Source: CAKZQX01 sp034436755
GTDB taxonomy: Bacteria; Chloroflexota; Chloroflexia; Chloroflexales; Chloroflexaceae
Assembly: GCA_034436755.1 (NCBI GenBank)
Contig: DAOTVB010000025.1
Span: 36,354-100,353, forward strand
Direction of reading: 5' to 3'
DNA length: 64,000 bases
Shown here: in pieces, positions 1 through 8,365 of the stretch
How the letters are laid out: every line of letters starts with the position of its first letter
Position numbering within the stretch: position 1 is the stretch's first letter
Translations under genes and position numbers: made by a program
Notes under the pieces: generated by a model
Database searches by the model: none
The model's input: only the letters and a program-made list of their open reading frames with translations
What the model was told of the DNA's origin: nothing

Positions 1-2
1 AC

Positions 3-110
3 GGAAATGGGCGCAACGGGCGCAACGGCAGCACGTTCCCGGATATCATCTCTGCGTCCTCGGTGTGCTCTGTGGCTATGCAAACAAATCGGTGTAAGGC
101 AAGCATATGA
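3..110 (+). CDS. 3' end of an upstream reading frame (partial)
   Basis: The frame starting at base 3 is open to a TGA at 108-110, which overlaps the ATG of the next gene (ATGA). Its codons are G/C-rich at third positions up to about base 70, as in the neighbours. The visible peptide is Gly/Asn/Arg-rich and matches no family I recognise. Stop-start overlap and the operon position suggest the last codons of another injection-system gene, but frame 2 also stays open to about base 95, so this is tentative. Confidence 0.3.
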   Translation, partial: GNGRNGRNGSTFPDIISASSVCSVAMQTNRCKASI

Positions 111-553
111 GCGATAAACTCAACCAGATTGATCTCCTATTGACCGGACGTCAGACCGGGCAGATGATCGGCGACCGCACCATGGTCAACCTCCAGCGTA
201 CCACCCGGGGCGATGTGATGACCACGCGCGGGATTGACAACCTGGCCCAGGCGATCCTCAACCGGCTCTTCACGCGCAAGGGTGAATTGGCCCAGCTCGG
301 CCATCCCGACTATGGCTCGCGGCTCTACCAGTTGATCGGCAACCTGAACAACAGCCGCACCCATCTGCTGGCCGAAGCCTACATCCGTGAGAGTCTGGCA
401 CAGGAGCGCCGCATCGCCGAAGTCACCAGCGTGGCGGTAGCGCCACCCGCCCGCGGCAGCGCGCGCAACCGCCTCGAGGTGACCGTCACGGTCAGGCCGG
501 TGGGCGTTGACACCCTGCTGGCGGTCAGTCTAAGCTTGAATCTGGAGGGCTGA
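107..553 (+). CDS. gp25-like baseplate wedge protein of a contractile injection system
   Basis: Predicted 148-residue homologue of the T4 gp25 / Pvc9 baseplate protein. These form the inner wedge ring that connects the spike hub to the sheath and starts sheath polymerisation. Residues about 30-135 show the family pattern: a strand segment, then GIDNLAQAILNRLFTRKGEL, the 'GHPDYGSRLY' turn, a helix, and a C-terminal beta segment. Length is normal for the family. The next gene (baseplate J) begins 3 bp after the stop, so the two are co-translated. The order gp25, J, gpI-like, fibre, DUF4255 is that of eCIS loci rather than a complete phage. Family assignment is confident; the cytoplasmic assembly site is inferred from the family. 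Confidence 0.85.
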   Translation: MSDKLNQIDLLLTGRQTGQMIGDRTMVNLQRTTRGDVMTTRGIDNLAQAILNRLFTRKGELAQLGHPDYGSRLYQLIGNLNNSRTHLLAEAYIRESLAQERRIAEVTSVAVAPPARGSARNRLEVTVTVRPVGVDTLLAVSLSLNLEG

Positions 554-556
554 GGC

Positions 557-2821
557 GTGAGCTTTAAACCCCGCACATTTGACGAGATCTTCGCCGAGAT
601 GCGCGAACGCAGCCAGCCGGCGCTGACCGACTTTGAAGTGGGCAGCGTCGCCCGCACCATGTATGAGTCATTTGCCTATGAAATGGCGCTGCTCTACGCG
701 AAGATGCACCAGGTCTACCTGGCAGCCTATGTGGACACGGCAGAGGGGCAGCAGTTGGATCAGGTGGTCGCGGTGCTGGGTATTACGCGCGGGCAGCCCG
801 ATGTTGCCACGGGGATGGTGACATTTCAGCGCGACCTGGGCAACGCGGATATTCAGATCCCGATTGGCACCCTGGTTGCCACCGAGGAGACCGACGCCGC
901 CCCGCGCAAGGTCTACCGCACCACGGCGGCGGTTGCTCTGCCACGCGCTACTGCTACGGTTGACGCGCGGATCGAGGCGCTCGAACGCGGCGAAACGCAG
1001 GCCACCCCCGCCGGGACGATTAGCGTGATGCCGCGCCCGGTGCCCGGCGTCAAGGCCGTAACCAACCCTGAGGCAGTGCGCTTTACCGGCAAGCGCCGCG
1101 AAACTGATGACGAACTGCGTCAGCGCGCCAAAAATACGTTGATTGCTTCCGGCAAGGCGACTATTATCTCGATTGAGGATGCGCTGCTGCGCCTGCCCGA
1201 TGTAAAAGATGTCCGGGTGAGCGAATACTTCGATCAGGAGCGCTTCGGTAGTGTGGATGTCTTCGTTGATGGCGTTGATCCCACCGACAGCGTGACCCAT
1301 CAGCGCCTGAAGGACGCTATCGATCAGGTGCGCGCGGCGGGAGTGCTGGTGAATATCCGGCCCACTCAACCCGTTGTGATGTATGGCATCTTCCAGATTG
1401 AACTTGACCCGGAAATCCAACTCACGCCGCAGGACCGCACCCGGATTGAGGACGAGGTGCGCGACACCATCAGCCACTACATCGCCGGGCGCAAGATGGG
1501 TCAGCCCTTTGTGATGTCCCAGGTGATGCGCGCCGTGCTGAATGTCAGCGGGGTGGAGAACCTGGCAACCAGCGTCATCAGCGTGCGCCGTCCACCGCCC
1601 GATAGTACCGGCACGCCGGAGCAGTTCGACTCGCGCACCGCTTCGATTAACCGCATCACCGTTGCGGAGACCGAGCGGCTCAAGGTGCCGGAGCGCGGCA
1701 TTTATGTTGCCTCTCAGTTCCAGCCGGTGCCGATCCATATCGCGTTTCAACTTGCCACCCTGACCCCTGAGCGGCTCAATGCCGTCAAGACCGCGCTGGG
1801 TGACTATTTCAAATCCCTCGACCGTGGCACTACCATCAGCCTGGACGACATCCGCAAGCACATTCAGCGTGCAGCAAAGGTCAGAAAGATTGACCAACTG
1901 CGCCTGAAACCGGAGCGCTGGTACGATCTGGAACCCTACACCGACGGCGATATTGACCTCAGTTTTATTGAGCAGCCTACGGCGGGCCAGATCTTTGGCT
2001 ACCGGACACGCCTCAACATCATCGGGGCAATTCAGATTACGTTCCCTCCGGAGATGAGCGAGTCCGAGCAGCAGGAACGGCGGCAACACATCCGGCAGCG
2101 GCTGGAAGCCCACATTGACGGGTTGCCGCCCGATACCGATATCGTATTTGCCGATATTCTACAGCTTGCCATGGAAGAACCCGGCACCCGGGCCACGCTT
2201 GACCCGGCGGGCGATTTCCGGGTCATCCTGGATGAGCAGGAGCGCCCGGAGCCGGGACGCATCTCCGACGAGCGGATCAGGGTGCAATCCCTGGAGAAGC
2301 CCTCCCTGGCGCATCTCTGCATTACCAGCGGCGAGGAGGCAGTCCATCTGGATGTAGAACAACTCCTGCTGGATGCCACCGTTACCGTGGCCGTCACCGA
2401 TCCGCCGCCCGCCGACTTTGACGAGGCGGCAATCGTGGCGCAGACTGGCGCCGCCATCCGGAGCTATGTGCAGCAGGCACTGCACCACGCCCTGGCCAAT
2501 GTCGGCGCCGGGCAGGATATCGCCTACAGCACGCTGCAGGATGCGATTGAGCAGCAACTAACACCCGACCCGGTCCAGCCCTATGTATCGAACATGACGC
2601 ATGCCGTCCGGCAGATGGCAGTACGCGCCACCGCGCAGTGTGACGGGCGCGTGCAGGTGACACCGCTGATCATCGCCGGGAAGCTGGAGGCGCAGCGTAC
2701 CGTGCATATCCGCTCGGTGGAGCGCGCCCGGTTGCGCCCTGTACCCGCCGACGTTATCCGGGTTGAGGTCCGGGTTGAGCGGATCACGCTGCCCGGCTCT
2801 GCGGACAACAGACCTGGGTAG
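557..2821 (+). CDS. Baseplate J-like protein (Pvc11-type) of the injection system
   Basis: Large 754-residue baseplate protein of the gpJ / T4 gp6 type, which forms the wedge ring around the hub. The N-terminal ~70 residues hold the typical opening helix region (FDEIFAEMRERS, then VGSVARTMYESFAYEMALLY, then QQLDQVVAVLGITR). A beta-rich segment with the 'FTGKRRETDDELRQRAKNTL' stretch follows near residue 180, as in J proteins. The remainder repeats mixed alpha/beta modules in which 'IRQRL.AHI' and 'ILQLA' phrases recur. Translation starts at GTG 557, 3 bp after the gp25 stop. The gene is followed by two tandem palindromic repeats instead of the next gene, which is unusual inside a structural operon. 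It is long compared with phage J proteins (about 300-400 residues) but normal for eCIS. Confidence 0.85.
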   Translation: MSFKPRTFDEIFAEMRERSQPALTDFEVGSVARTMYESFAYEMALLYAKMHQVYLAAYVDTAEGQQLDQVVAVLGITRGQPDVATGMVTFQRDLGNADIQIPIGTLVATEETDAAPRKVYRTTAAVALPRATATVDARIEALERGETQATPAGTISVMPRPVPGVKAVTNPEAVRFTGKRRETDDELRQRAKNTLIASGKATIISIEDALLRLPDVKDVRVSEYFDQERFGSVDVFVDGVDPTDSVTHQRLKDAIDQVRAAGVLVNIRPTQPVVMYGIFQIELDPEIQLTPQDRTRIEDEVRDTISHYIAGRKMGQPFVMSQVMRAVLNVSGVENLATSVISVRRPPPDSTGTPEQFDSRTASINRITVAETERLKVPERGIYVASQFQPVPIHIAFQLATLTPERLNAVKTALGDYFKSLDRGTTISLDDIRKHIQRAAKVRKIDQLRLKPERWYDLEPYTDGDIDLSFIEQPTAGQIFGYRTRLNIIGAIQITFPPEMSESEQQERRQHIRQRLEAHIDGLPPDTDIVFADILQLAMEEPGTRATLDPAGDFRVILDEQERPEPGRISDERIRVQSLEKPSLAHLCITSGEEAVHLDVEQLLLDATVTVAVTDPPPADFDEAAIVAQTGAAIRSYVQQALHHALANVGAGQDIAYSTLQDAIEQQLTPDPVQPYVSNMTHAVRQMAVRATAQCDGRVQVTPLIIAGKLEAQRTVHIRSVERARLRPVPADVIRVEVRVERITLPGSADNRPG

Positions 2822-2867
2822 CCAGGAATATGAGTCGGCATCTAAGATCGAAAATAGAGTACCTTTT

Positions 2868-3143
2868 TTACACGAGTTACGCGGTGGGTGTTTGGACCAC
2901 GAACACCACGAAATGAGCGAAAAGCACGAACCTGCTGGTGCTGCCATGTAGCAGGCGATTCCGCGTTTGGCGGGGGATATCGCCTCCGGCCAGGCGGAAG
3001 ATTCTTTTCTAGTTCATAAAAAATTTGCACCTTGTGCAAATTTTTTATGAACTAGAAAAAAGAGTACCATGCTGACGCAGGCGCATCGGGCCGTTCATCC
3101 AGGCAAACACCTGGTTTGGAAATGACCGCGCAACTCCCGTTAT
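2868..3143. repeat. Family I nested palindromic element, copy 1
   Basis: Outer arms: ACACGAGTTACGCGGT on the left and ACCGCGCAACTCCCGTTA on the right. Middle arms: ATCGCCTCCGGCCAGGCGGA and ACCATGCTGACGCAGGCGCA. The central hairpin is about 26 bp (3005-3030 pairing with 3034-3059) around a 3-base loop. It lies directly before copy 2. Confidence 0.85.
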
Positions 3144-3350
3144 GTAACACAAGTTACGCGGTCACAAACCTGAAAGGAAAATTCGCCTCTGGCAGGGCGG
3201 AGCAAACCAGATCTTTTCACGAAATTTTGGCTCGAAGAGCCAAAATTTCGTGAAAAGATAGATCAAGTACCATGCTGCCGCAGGCGAATCGGGCCATTAC
3301 CGGGCGCAAACGCCCAGTTTGCACACCTACCGCGTAAGTCGTGTTATGTA
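3144..3350. repeat. Family I nested palindromic element, copy 2
   Basis: Outer arms TAACACAAGTTACGCGGT and ACCGCGTAAGTCGTGTTA. Middle arms CGCCTCTGGCAGGGCGGA and ACCATGCTGCCGCAGGCGAA. The central perfect 23 bp stem (3211-3233 with 3237-3259, loop GAA) has apex GGCTC/GAGCC where other copies have GCAC/GTGC. The hairpin centre lies about 203 bp from that of copy 1. Confidence 0.88.
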
Positions 3351-3364
3351 AAAGGCATTAACCC

Positions 3365-4822
3365 ATGAGCGAACAATCCGAACAATCAAAAGAACCTGAA
3401 CAGCCTGAACAGCCCGGCAAAGTTAGCGCCAAAACGCCGACACTGATCCGCCGTCTGCCGCACTTCTTCGACCCGCACGATACCGACAGCCTGTTCGGAC
3501 GCTTTATGGATGCCTTCGGGCAGGTTTTGGAACAGGCCGAGCGCGACCTGCTGCGCGTGATGCATGCCCACTGGGTCAACACCGCCGATAATGCCGGCGC
3601 GCAGGGCTTTGATGCGCGGCAGCGGGGCGATCTGGATCAGATCTTTGCGCTCTACCTGGAGAGCCTGGGCGGGACATCCCAACTGCGGCAACTGAACCGG
3701 CGTAGCGGGGCGGCGGGGCTTGCTGATGATGCGCTGTACCGGCGGCGGATTACCGGGCTGATCAATGTGCTGCGGCAGGGGGCGGCCACCCGCGAAGGCA
3801 TTATCACCATTGTGGCCGCCAACCTGGGCATTGTGGGCGATACCCCGGAAGCTGCAGCGGCCCGCCGCAAGATCATCATCGAGGAGTTTTCGCCCCGCCC
3901 GCAGCAACTTGTCCAGCACGAAATGGGCCTGTTTGAGTCGGTGGTTATTCCCCCGAGCAACACCCGGGTCACGCCGGAGATCCGGCTGACTTTGGATAAC
4001 AGCGTCGGCGTAACGCTGACCCATGTGCGCGTGGTTGATGAACGTACCGACCAGGCGATCACCTATCGCGGGAACGTCGCTCCCGGTGCGGTGCTGGTCT
4101 TCTTTCCCGATGGGAGCGCTACCCTGAACGGTCAGACCATCCCGCCGCATCTGATTGTGGGCAGCGCCCCCGAACTGCCGTCAGACACGACAGACGATTA
4201 TACTGTACTGGTTGGTGAAGCTGCAGAGCAGCGCCCCGCCGGCCGGTTTGACCACGACGCCGGCCGGTTTGACCAGGCCGGGTTTACGCCCCGGCAACTA
4301 CCGCCGGCCGGCTCACGCTGGCGGGTTGAGGCTATGGTCAGCGACACCGCCGGGCAAGCGCATCCGGTGGGCCGGTTTGACCATACCGACAGTCCGTTCG
4401 ATAACGCCGGGTTTATGCTGACACCGCGCCTGACCCTGCGGGTGATCGCCGTGCAACTGACCCCCGGCACATTTGTCGTGCGGGTACCCTGGCACATCGA
4501 AAATTATACCGAACAGTTTGATGCCACCCGCGACGATCCGCGCCGGCAGATTGGCTATATTGTCAACCGGGTGAAAGCCGCCGGGGTGCATGCCGCGATC
4601 CGGTATGAACTGCGCCTGGAAGACACCCACGATCTGGATGCCCGGCTCAAACTGGTGGGCGAACAGCATACCCAGGAAGCCCAGCAACTGGAACAGGCCA
4701 ACTTCGATATCCGCAGCCAGGTCAACAGCTACCCCGGCGGTGTAGAGCATGGCATGGAAGCCCGACTGCGCATCCCGGGCGTGTTCGATTACACCCGCCT
4801 GGATGCCGTAGTTTTTGGATAA
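3365..4822 (+). CDS. gpI-like tail/baseplate protein of the injection system
   Basis: 485-residue protein. Its N-terminal half resembles P2 gpI-type tail proteins (T4 gp7 / Pvc12 region), which sit at the baseplate periphery and link it to fibres. It opens with an acidic Glu/Gln/Pro-rich leader, then 'LIRRLPHFFDPHDTDSLFGR' and a long helix with DLLRVMHAHWVNTADNAGA. Near residues 100-150 is the typical 'DDALYRRRITGLINVLRQGA' segment. The C-terminal half is beta-rich and contains three near-identical GRFDHDAGRFDQAGF-type phrases (residues ~295-350), probably a small internal repeat domain. It is separated from baseplate J by two palindromic elements. The ATG at 3365 has only a weak ribosome site. 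The fold call is good; the exact Pvc counterpart is uncertain. Confidence 0.75.
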   Translation: MSEQSEQSKEPEQPEQPGKVSAKTPTLIRRLPHFFDPHDTDSLFGRFMDAFGQVLEQAERDLLRVMHAHWVNTADNAGAQGFDARQRGDLDQIFALYLESLGGTSQLRQLNRRSGAAGLADDALYRRRITGLINVLRQGAATREGIITIVAANLGIVGDTPEAAAARRKIIIEEFSPRPQQLVQHEMGLFESVVIPPSNTRVTPEIRLTLDNSVGVTLTHVRVVDERTDQAITYRGNVAPGAVLVFFPDGSATLNGQTIPPHLIVGSAPELPSDTTDDYTVLVGEAAEQRPAGRFDHDAGRFDQAGFTPRQLPPAGSRWRVEAMVSDTAGQAHPVGRFDHTDSPFDNAGFMLTPRLTLRVIAVQLTPGTFVVRVPWHIENYTEQFDATRDDPRRQIGYIVNRVKAAGVHAAIRYELRLEDTHDLDARLKLVGEQHTQEAQQLEQANFDIRSQVNSYPGGVEHGMEARLRIPGVFDYTRLDAVVFG

Positions 4823-4838
4823 GAGCAGGAGAGCAGGC

Positions 4839-5339
4839 ATGAGCATATGCGAAGCATTGGAGATGCGCGGACAGTTGACCCTGCAGCGGCGCAACATAGC
4901 CTTCGTCCTGGTCGAAACGCGCACCATCGCTAACAACATTGTCCTGTCGGGCCGCGATCTGGTGGCGAACATGTTTATCGGCACCGAGGGCGTGCAGCCG
5001 ATTTCCCACGTTGCCGTCGGCACCGGCACAAGCAAGGACAACCCGCTGCAACGGGTAGCGCTGGAACAGCGCGTGTTTCACAAACCGATTGAGCCGATTG
5101 ATCCAAGCAGCGACCTGCAGGATGTACTGGTCAACGACCAGCCCCGCCGGAAACTGACCATCCGCGCGCTGCTGGATTTCGCCGAACCCGATCCCGCCGC
5201 AAACGAGAACCAGCCCTATGCGCTGACCGAGGCGGGCCTCTTCACCGCCAACGACGTGATGTATAACCGGGTTGTTTTTGCGCCGGTCAACAAAACCGGC
5301 GACTTTCAACTGACCCTGATCTGGGAAATCCTGTTTTAA
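4839..5339 (+). CDS. Tail collar/fibre-like protein of the injection system
   Basis: 166 residues. I chose the ATG at 4839 because AGGAG lies 8 bases upstream; the TTG at 4815 would overlap the previous gene without a ribosome site. The sequence resembles the N-terminal domain of phage collar-type fibres: a 'HVAVGTGTS' strand, 'NPLQRVALEQRVFHKPI', a 'KLTIRALLDFAEP' strand, then 'YALTEAGLFTANDVMYNRVVF' and a closing hydrophobic strand ending in ILF. Such domains attach a fibre to the baseplate. It sits between the gpI-like gene and the beta-repeat fibre gene, which fits an adaptor role. Similarity is at the pattern level only, so the specific role is inferred. Confidence 0.6.
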   Translation: MSICEALEMRGQLTLQRRNIAFVLVETRTIANNIVLSGRDLVANMFIGTEGVQPISHVAVGTGTSKDNPLQRVALEQRVFHKPIEPIDPSSDLQDVLVNDQPRRKLTIRALLDFAEPDPAANENQPYALTEAGLFTANDVMYNRVVFAPVNKTGDFQLTLIWEILF

Positions 5340-5610
5340 TAACAGGACGTACGCGGTGGGAGTTTGGACCACGAAAGAACACGAAATGAGCGAACATTGC
5401 GAAACGGTCAATACGAACATGTATCCGGCGATCCCATGTTTGGCAGGGGATATCGCCTCCGGCAGGGCGGAAGAAACCTGGCCTTTTTCACAAAAAATTT
5501 ACAACGTATTTTTTGTGAAAAAGATAGATCAAGTACCATGCTGCCGCAGGCGAATCTGATTTCCATCTGGTGAAACGCCCGGTTTGGATACGCACCACGT
5601 AACTCGTGTT
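5340..5610. repeat. Family I nested palindromic element, copy 3
   Basis: Left outer arm ACAGGACGTACGCGGT; right outer arm CACCACGTAACTCGTGTTA. Middle arms CGCCTCCGGCAGGGCGGA and ACCATGCTGCCGCAGGCGAA. Central hairpin of 16 bp (5483-5498 with 5508-5523) whose apex pairing is weaker than in other copies. As in copy 1, the left part contains GGTGGGxGTTTGGACCACGAA. Confidence 0.85.
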
Positions 5611-5817
5611 AATAACAGGAGTTACGCGGTCGTTGACCCGACGGCAGATTCCGCCTCCGGCAGGGCGGAAGATTTCATGCTTTTTCACAAAATTTTTGCA
5701 CATAGTGCAAAAATTTTGTGAAAAAGAAAAAAAGTACCATGCTGCCGCAGGCGAAGACGGCTGTTGTGAGCCTATGTGTCTGATTTGAACGCCCACCGCG
5801 TAACTGCTGTTAATAAC
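5611..5817. repeat. Family I nested palindromic element, copy 4
   Basis: Outer arms AATAACAGGAGTTACGCGGT and ACCGCGTAACTGCTGTTAAT. Middle arms CCGCCTCCGGCAGGGCGGAA and ACCATGCTGCCGCAGGCGAA. Central 22 bp stem at 5680-5701 with 5705-5726, loop ATA. In tandem with copy 3, hairpin centres about 200 bp apart. Confidence 0.88.
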
Positions 5818-5867
5818 GCTATAGAGTACGGGAGCCATGCTCCCGCCGTATAAAGAGGAAATAGACC

Positions 5868-7298
5868 ATGACCGACGAACAGAATACCACCTTTATACCG
5901 GAGCCGAAGAAACCCGGCGACCTGATTCGTTCCAACGACTGGAACGCCGCCATGGATGAGATTGCCCGCCTGGGTCAGGCGATGCTGAACCGGGTGAACC
6001 GGGCGGGTGACACGATCAACGGGCAACTGCAGGTCACCGATGCATTCAATGTGGAGGGAGATCTCACGGCCGGCGCAGCCCTGAACGTGGCCGGACCGCT
6101 CACGGTCGCGGATGCAGCGACGATCAACGGCGATTTGACCTTGAAAGGTGCATTGAAGCCGGAAGGCGCGCTCACCGTGGCCGACCTGACCGTGACCGAC
6201 ACGCTCAATCTGGAAGGTACGCTCACCGTGGCCGAGTTGACCGTGACCGACCTTACTGTAAGCAGTGCCTTGAACCTGAATGGCGCATTTAATCTGACGG
6301 GGCCGCTCACTGTGGCCGAGTTGACCGTGACCGACACGTTCAATCTGGAAGGCGCGCTGACCGTGACCGGCCTGACGGTTAGTGGCAACGTCGGCATCGG
6401 CACCACCGTCCCCAATAGCAAACTGTCGGTTGCAGGGGGCATAGCTGTTGGTCAGGGCTATGCCAATGATGCGAAATACCCTGCACCGGAGAATGGGATG
6501 ACGATTGAGGGCGGTGTTGGCATTGGCACCAGGGTGCCACGGGCGAAACTCGGAATAATGGGCAACCTGAATGTTGGTAAATGGGCTAATGACTCTAGTG
6601 TCTCTACACCAGAAAACGGGCTGATTGTCAGCGGCAACGTCGGCATCGGCACCACGGACCCGCAGAGCACCCTGGATGTGAACGGCAATGTGCGTATCCG
6701 TAACTGGCTAGACATGGGGCCGGGGGGCGATGGGGGGCGTATATGGGTGAAGTATTCAGGGGCACCACATTTCATCATAAGTGACAAGGATGACCCGCCA
6801 CGGATTCAATTTCAACAGACCGGCCGGGGTGACGGCACCGAGGATGCGCCTGAATTCCAGAGTTGGATTGGCCATCGGCGGGGAAGATCATCTGAAATCG
6901 CTATTGATAGTGACTGCTATGTCAATGGTAAGCTTAGTGCCAAAAATAAAGAGTTCCATATTGACCACCCGACCAGAGCCGGGTATGACCTCGTGCATGC
7001 CTGCATCGAAGGTCCGGAAAATGGCGTCTATTACCGGGGCATTGCCCACCTGCAGGACGGACGTGCTACGGTGCAGTTGCCCGCCTATTTCGCGGCGCTG
7101 ACCCGCCCGGAGGATCACACGGTGCAACTGACCGCGCTGGGGCCGGAGCCGTTTCTCCTCAGCTACACCCCGATTATAGATGGGCAGTTTACAGTCTACG
7201 GCAGCCATCCCGAAGGCGCGTTTGCCTGGCATGTCACTGCCGTCCGCGCCGATGTGCCACCTTTGGAAGTTGAAGTCGAAGTCGAAAAAGAGGATTGA
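5868..7298 (+). CDS. Beta-repeat tail fibre / spike protein of the injection system
   Basis: 476-residue fibre-like protein. Residues ~45-170 are a run of short repeats of the form LTVxxLTVTDTLNLEGxLTV, with a hydrophobic-polar rhythm expected for a beta-helical or triple-stranded shaft. Three copies of 'GNVGIGTT.P.S.L.V.G' (residues ~175-285) are the pattern common before endosialidase-chaperone-like tips in bacterial tail fibres. The C-terminal ~130 residues begin 'KEFHIDHPTRAGYDLVHACI' and continue with 'GRATVQLPAYFAALTRPEDH', a conserved globular tip domain. Such fibres bind target-cell surfaces. The ATG at 5868 follows AAAGAGGAAATAGACC. The repeats make the DNA prone to slippage, so fibre length may vary between strains (inference). 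Confidence 0.8.
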   Translation: MTDEQNTTFIPEPKKPGDLIRSNDWNAAMDEIARLGQAMLNRVNRAGDTINGQLQVTDAFNVEGDLTAGAALNVAGPLTVADAATINGDLTLKGALKPEGALTVADLTVTDTLNLEGTLTVAELTVTDLTVSSALNLNGAFNLTGPLTVAELTVTDTFNLEGALTVTGLTVSGNVGIGTTVPNSKLSVAGGIAVGQGYANDAKYPAPENGMTIEGGVGIGTRVPRAKLGIMGNLNVGKWANDSSVSTPENGLIVSGNVGIGTTDPQSTLDVNGNVRIRNWLDMGPGGDGGRIWVKYSGAPHFIISDKDDPPRIQFQQTGRGDGTEDAPEFQSWIGHRRGRSSEIAIDSDCYVNGKLSAKNKEFHIDHPTRAGYDLVHACIEGPENGVYYRGIAHLQDGRATVQLPAYFAALTRPEDHTVQLTALGPEPFLLSYTPIIDGQFTVYGSHPEGAFAWHVTAVRADVPPLEVEVEVEKED

Positions 7299-7304
7299 CC
7301 GATC

Positions 7305-7526
7305 ATGCGCGAACAACTCGAACAGCGCCTCGCTGCCCTCAAAGCCGAATTTGATGCGGGGCAAAAGCTGCTGACCGACCTGGAACAGAAGCAGGCCAAC
7401 CTGCGCCAGACGCTGCTGCGCATCAGCGGCGCAATCCAGGTGCTGGAGGAGGAATTGGGCAAGACTACTGCTAAAACCGCGCCGCCGGATAAAACCAACA
7501 ACGCCGCGGGTCTGGTGGTCGAGTAA
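7305..7526 (+). CDS. Small coiled-coil protein of the injection-system cluster
   Basis: 73 residues. Residues 1-50 are a heptad-rich helix (LEQRLAALKAEFDAGQKLL, then LEQKQANLRQTLL), followed by a polar Lys/Thr/Pro tail. It starts 6 bp after the fibre gene, so it is in the same transcript. Small coiled-coil proteins of this kind commonly sit between fibre and DUF4255 genes; a chaperone or trimerisation role is only inferred. Amino-acid composition alone identifies no family. Confidence 0.65.
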   Translation: MREQLEQRLAALKAEFDAGQKLLTDLEQKQANLRQTLLRISGAIQVLEEELGKTTAKTAPPDKTNNAAGLVVE

Positions 7527-7637
7527 AAAGACAACCATCGGACAAAGAACAAACAGGGTGTTTAAACCCATTCATGCGCCAGATAAACTCTGTTCCGCTG
7601 TTCTCTGTTCTCTCTACTTGCGCGAAAAGGACTGCCG

Positions 7638-8228
7638 GTGATCCAGAAACTCATTACCCGGATTATCGAAACCCTCTCCTCCCGCGAGATTGGCCTGGGG
7701 ACGGATTTCCCCACCACCGGGAGCATCATCGCCGGGCCGCTACCACCGGAGCAGGAACCGGAAGCGGTGCCCGCCATCGTTATCGCCATGGGGCAACTAG
7801 AGATCAACCAGCGCTACAAGGATAGCGCTGCCGGCCAGTCACGCCCGACCGCGGCCAACGCCGAACTGCGCGTGCGCGAGTTTCAGCAGCAGTTGTGGGT
7901 CGATGTCTACGCGGCAACAATGACCGAGAGCGAACGGTGGGCCGCCCTGGTCAGCAGCGTCATCCTGACACAACCGGAGGCGTTGCTCCGGGGCGACCGC
8001 AAACCGGACGTGCCGGACTACCAGGCCGGGGCGGTGCGCAGTTATCACCACCTCAACGACATCACCCTGCTGGCCGGCACCCCCTACCGCAGCGCCGGGC
8101 TCTTCCGCCTGCAACTGGCATTTCAGGTAACCGGTACACTCCACCTGAGCCGCACCCGCACCCGGCAACCCGCCCTGATCGAAACCATCCACCTGCCCGA
8201 CCCGGACAGCCTGCCCAGTCCTGATTGA
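7638..8228 (+). CDS. DUF4255 (Pvc16-like) tail terminator/cap protein
   Basis: 196 residues starting at GTG 7638, with AAAGGA 7 bases upstream. It shows the DUF4255 layout: N-terminal helix 'LITRIIETLSS', central 'VPAIVIAMGQLEINQRYKD', a long beta segment 'FQQQLWVDVYAAT', then 'YRSAGLFRLQLAFQVTGTLH' and a basic end. In eCIS (Afp16/Pvc16) this family caps the tube and sheath and sets their length. It closes the visible cluster: the next gene has its own promoter. About 110 bp with a short run of TGTTCTCT-type sequence separates it from the coiled-coil gene. Confidence 0.78.
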   Translation: MIQKLITRIIETLSSREIGLGTDFPTTGSIIAGPLPPEQEPEAVPAIVIAMGQLEINQRYKDSAAGQSRPTAANAELRVREFQQQLWVDVYAATMTESERWAALVSSVILTQPEALLRGDRKPDVPDYQAGAVRSYHHLNDITLLAGTPYRSAGLFRLQLAFQVTGTLHLSRTRTRQPALIETIHLPDPDSLPSPD

Positions 8229-8274
8229 TACCCCCGCTATCTGCTCCCGACTCAGCGCTGGTGTGTAACGATCA

Positions 8275-8302
8275 TTGTAAACATCCCAGAAATGCCTATA
8301 AT
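8275..8302 (+). promoter_or_regulatory. Sigma-70-type promoter of the DUF433 gene
   Basis: TTGTAA (8275-8280), a 16-base spacer and a perfect TATAAT (8297-8302), 64 bases before the DUF433 start codon. It separates that gene transcriptionally from the injection-system cluster. Confidence 0.6.
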
Positions 8303-8365
8303 ACCAATGGACACGCACCAGTGGTGTGAAACGAGCACGGCAGATTACACAAGAGGACCGCGACT

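Noticed and set aside
668..2113. Long minus-strand frame opposite the baseplate J gene
   Set aside because: Antisense shadow of a G/C-rich coding sequence; the His/Arg-rich peptide has no motifs and no ribosome site.
2868..5817. CRISPR array suggested by repeated blocks
   Set aside because: Repeats are ~200 bp nested palindromes, not 25-40 bp repeats with unique spacers, and no cas genes are present.
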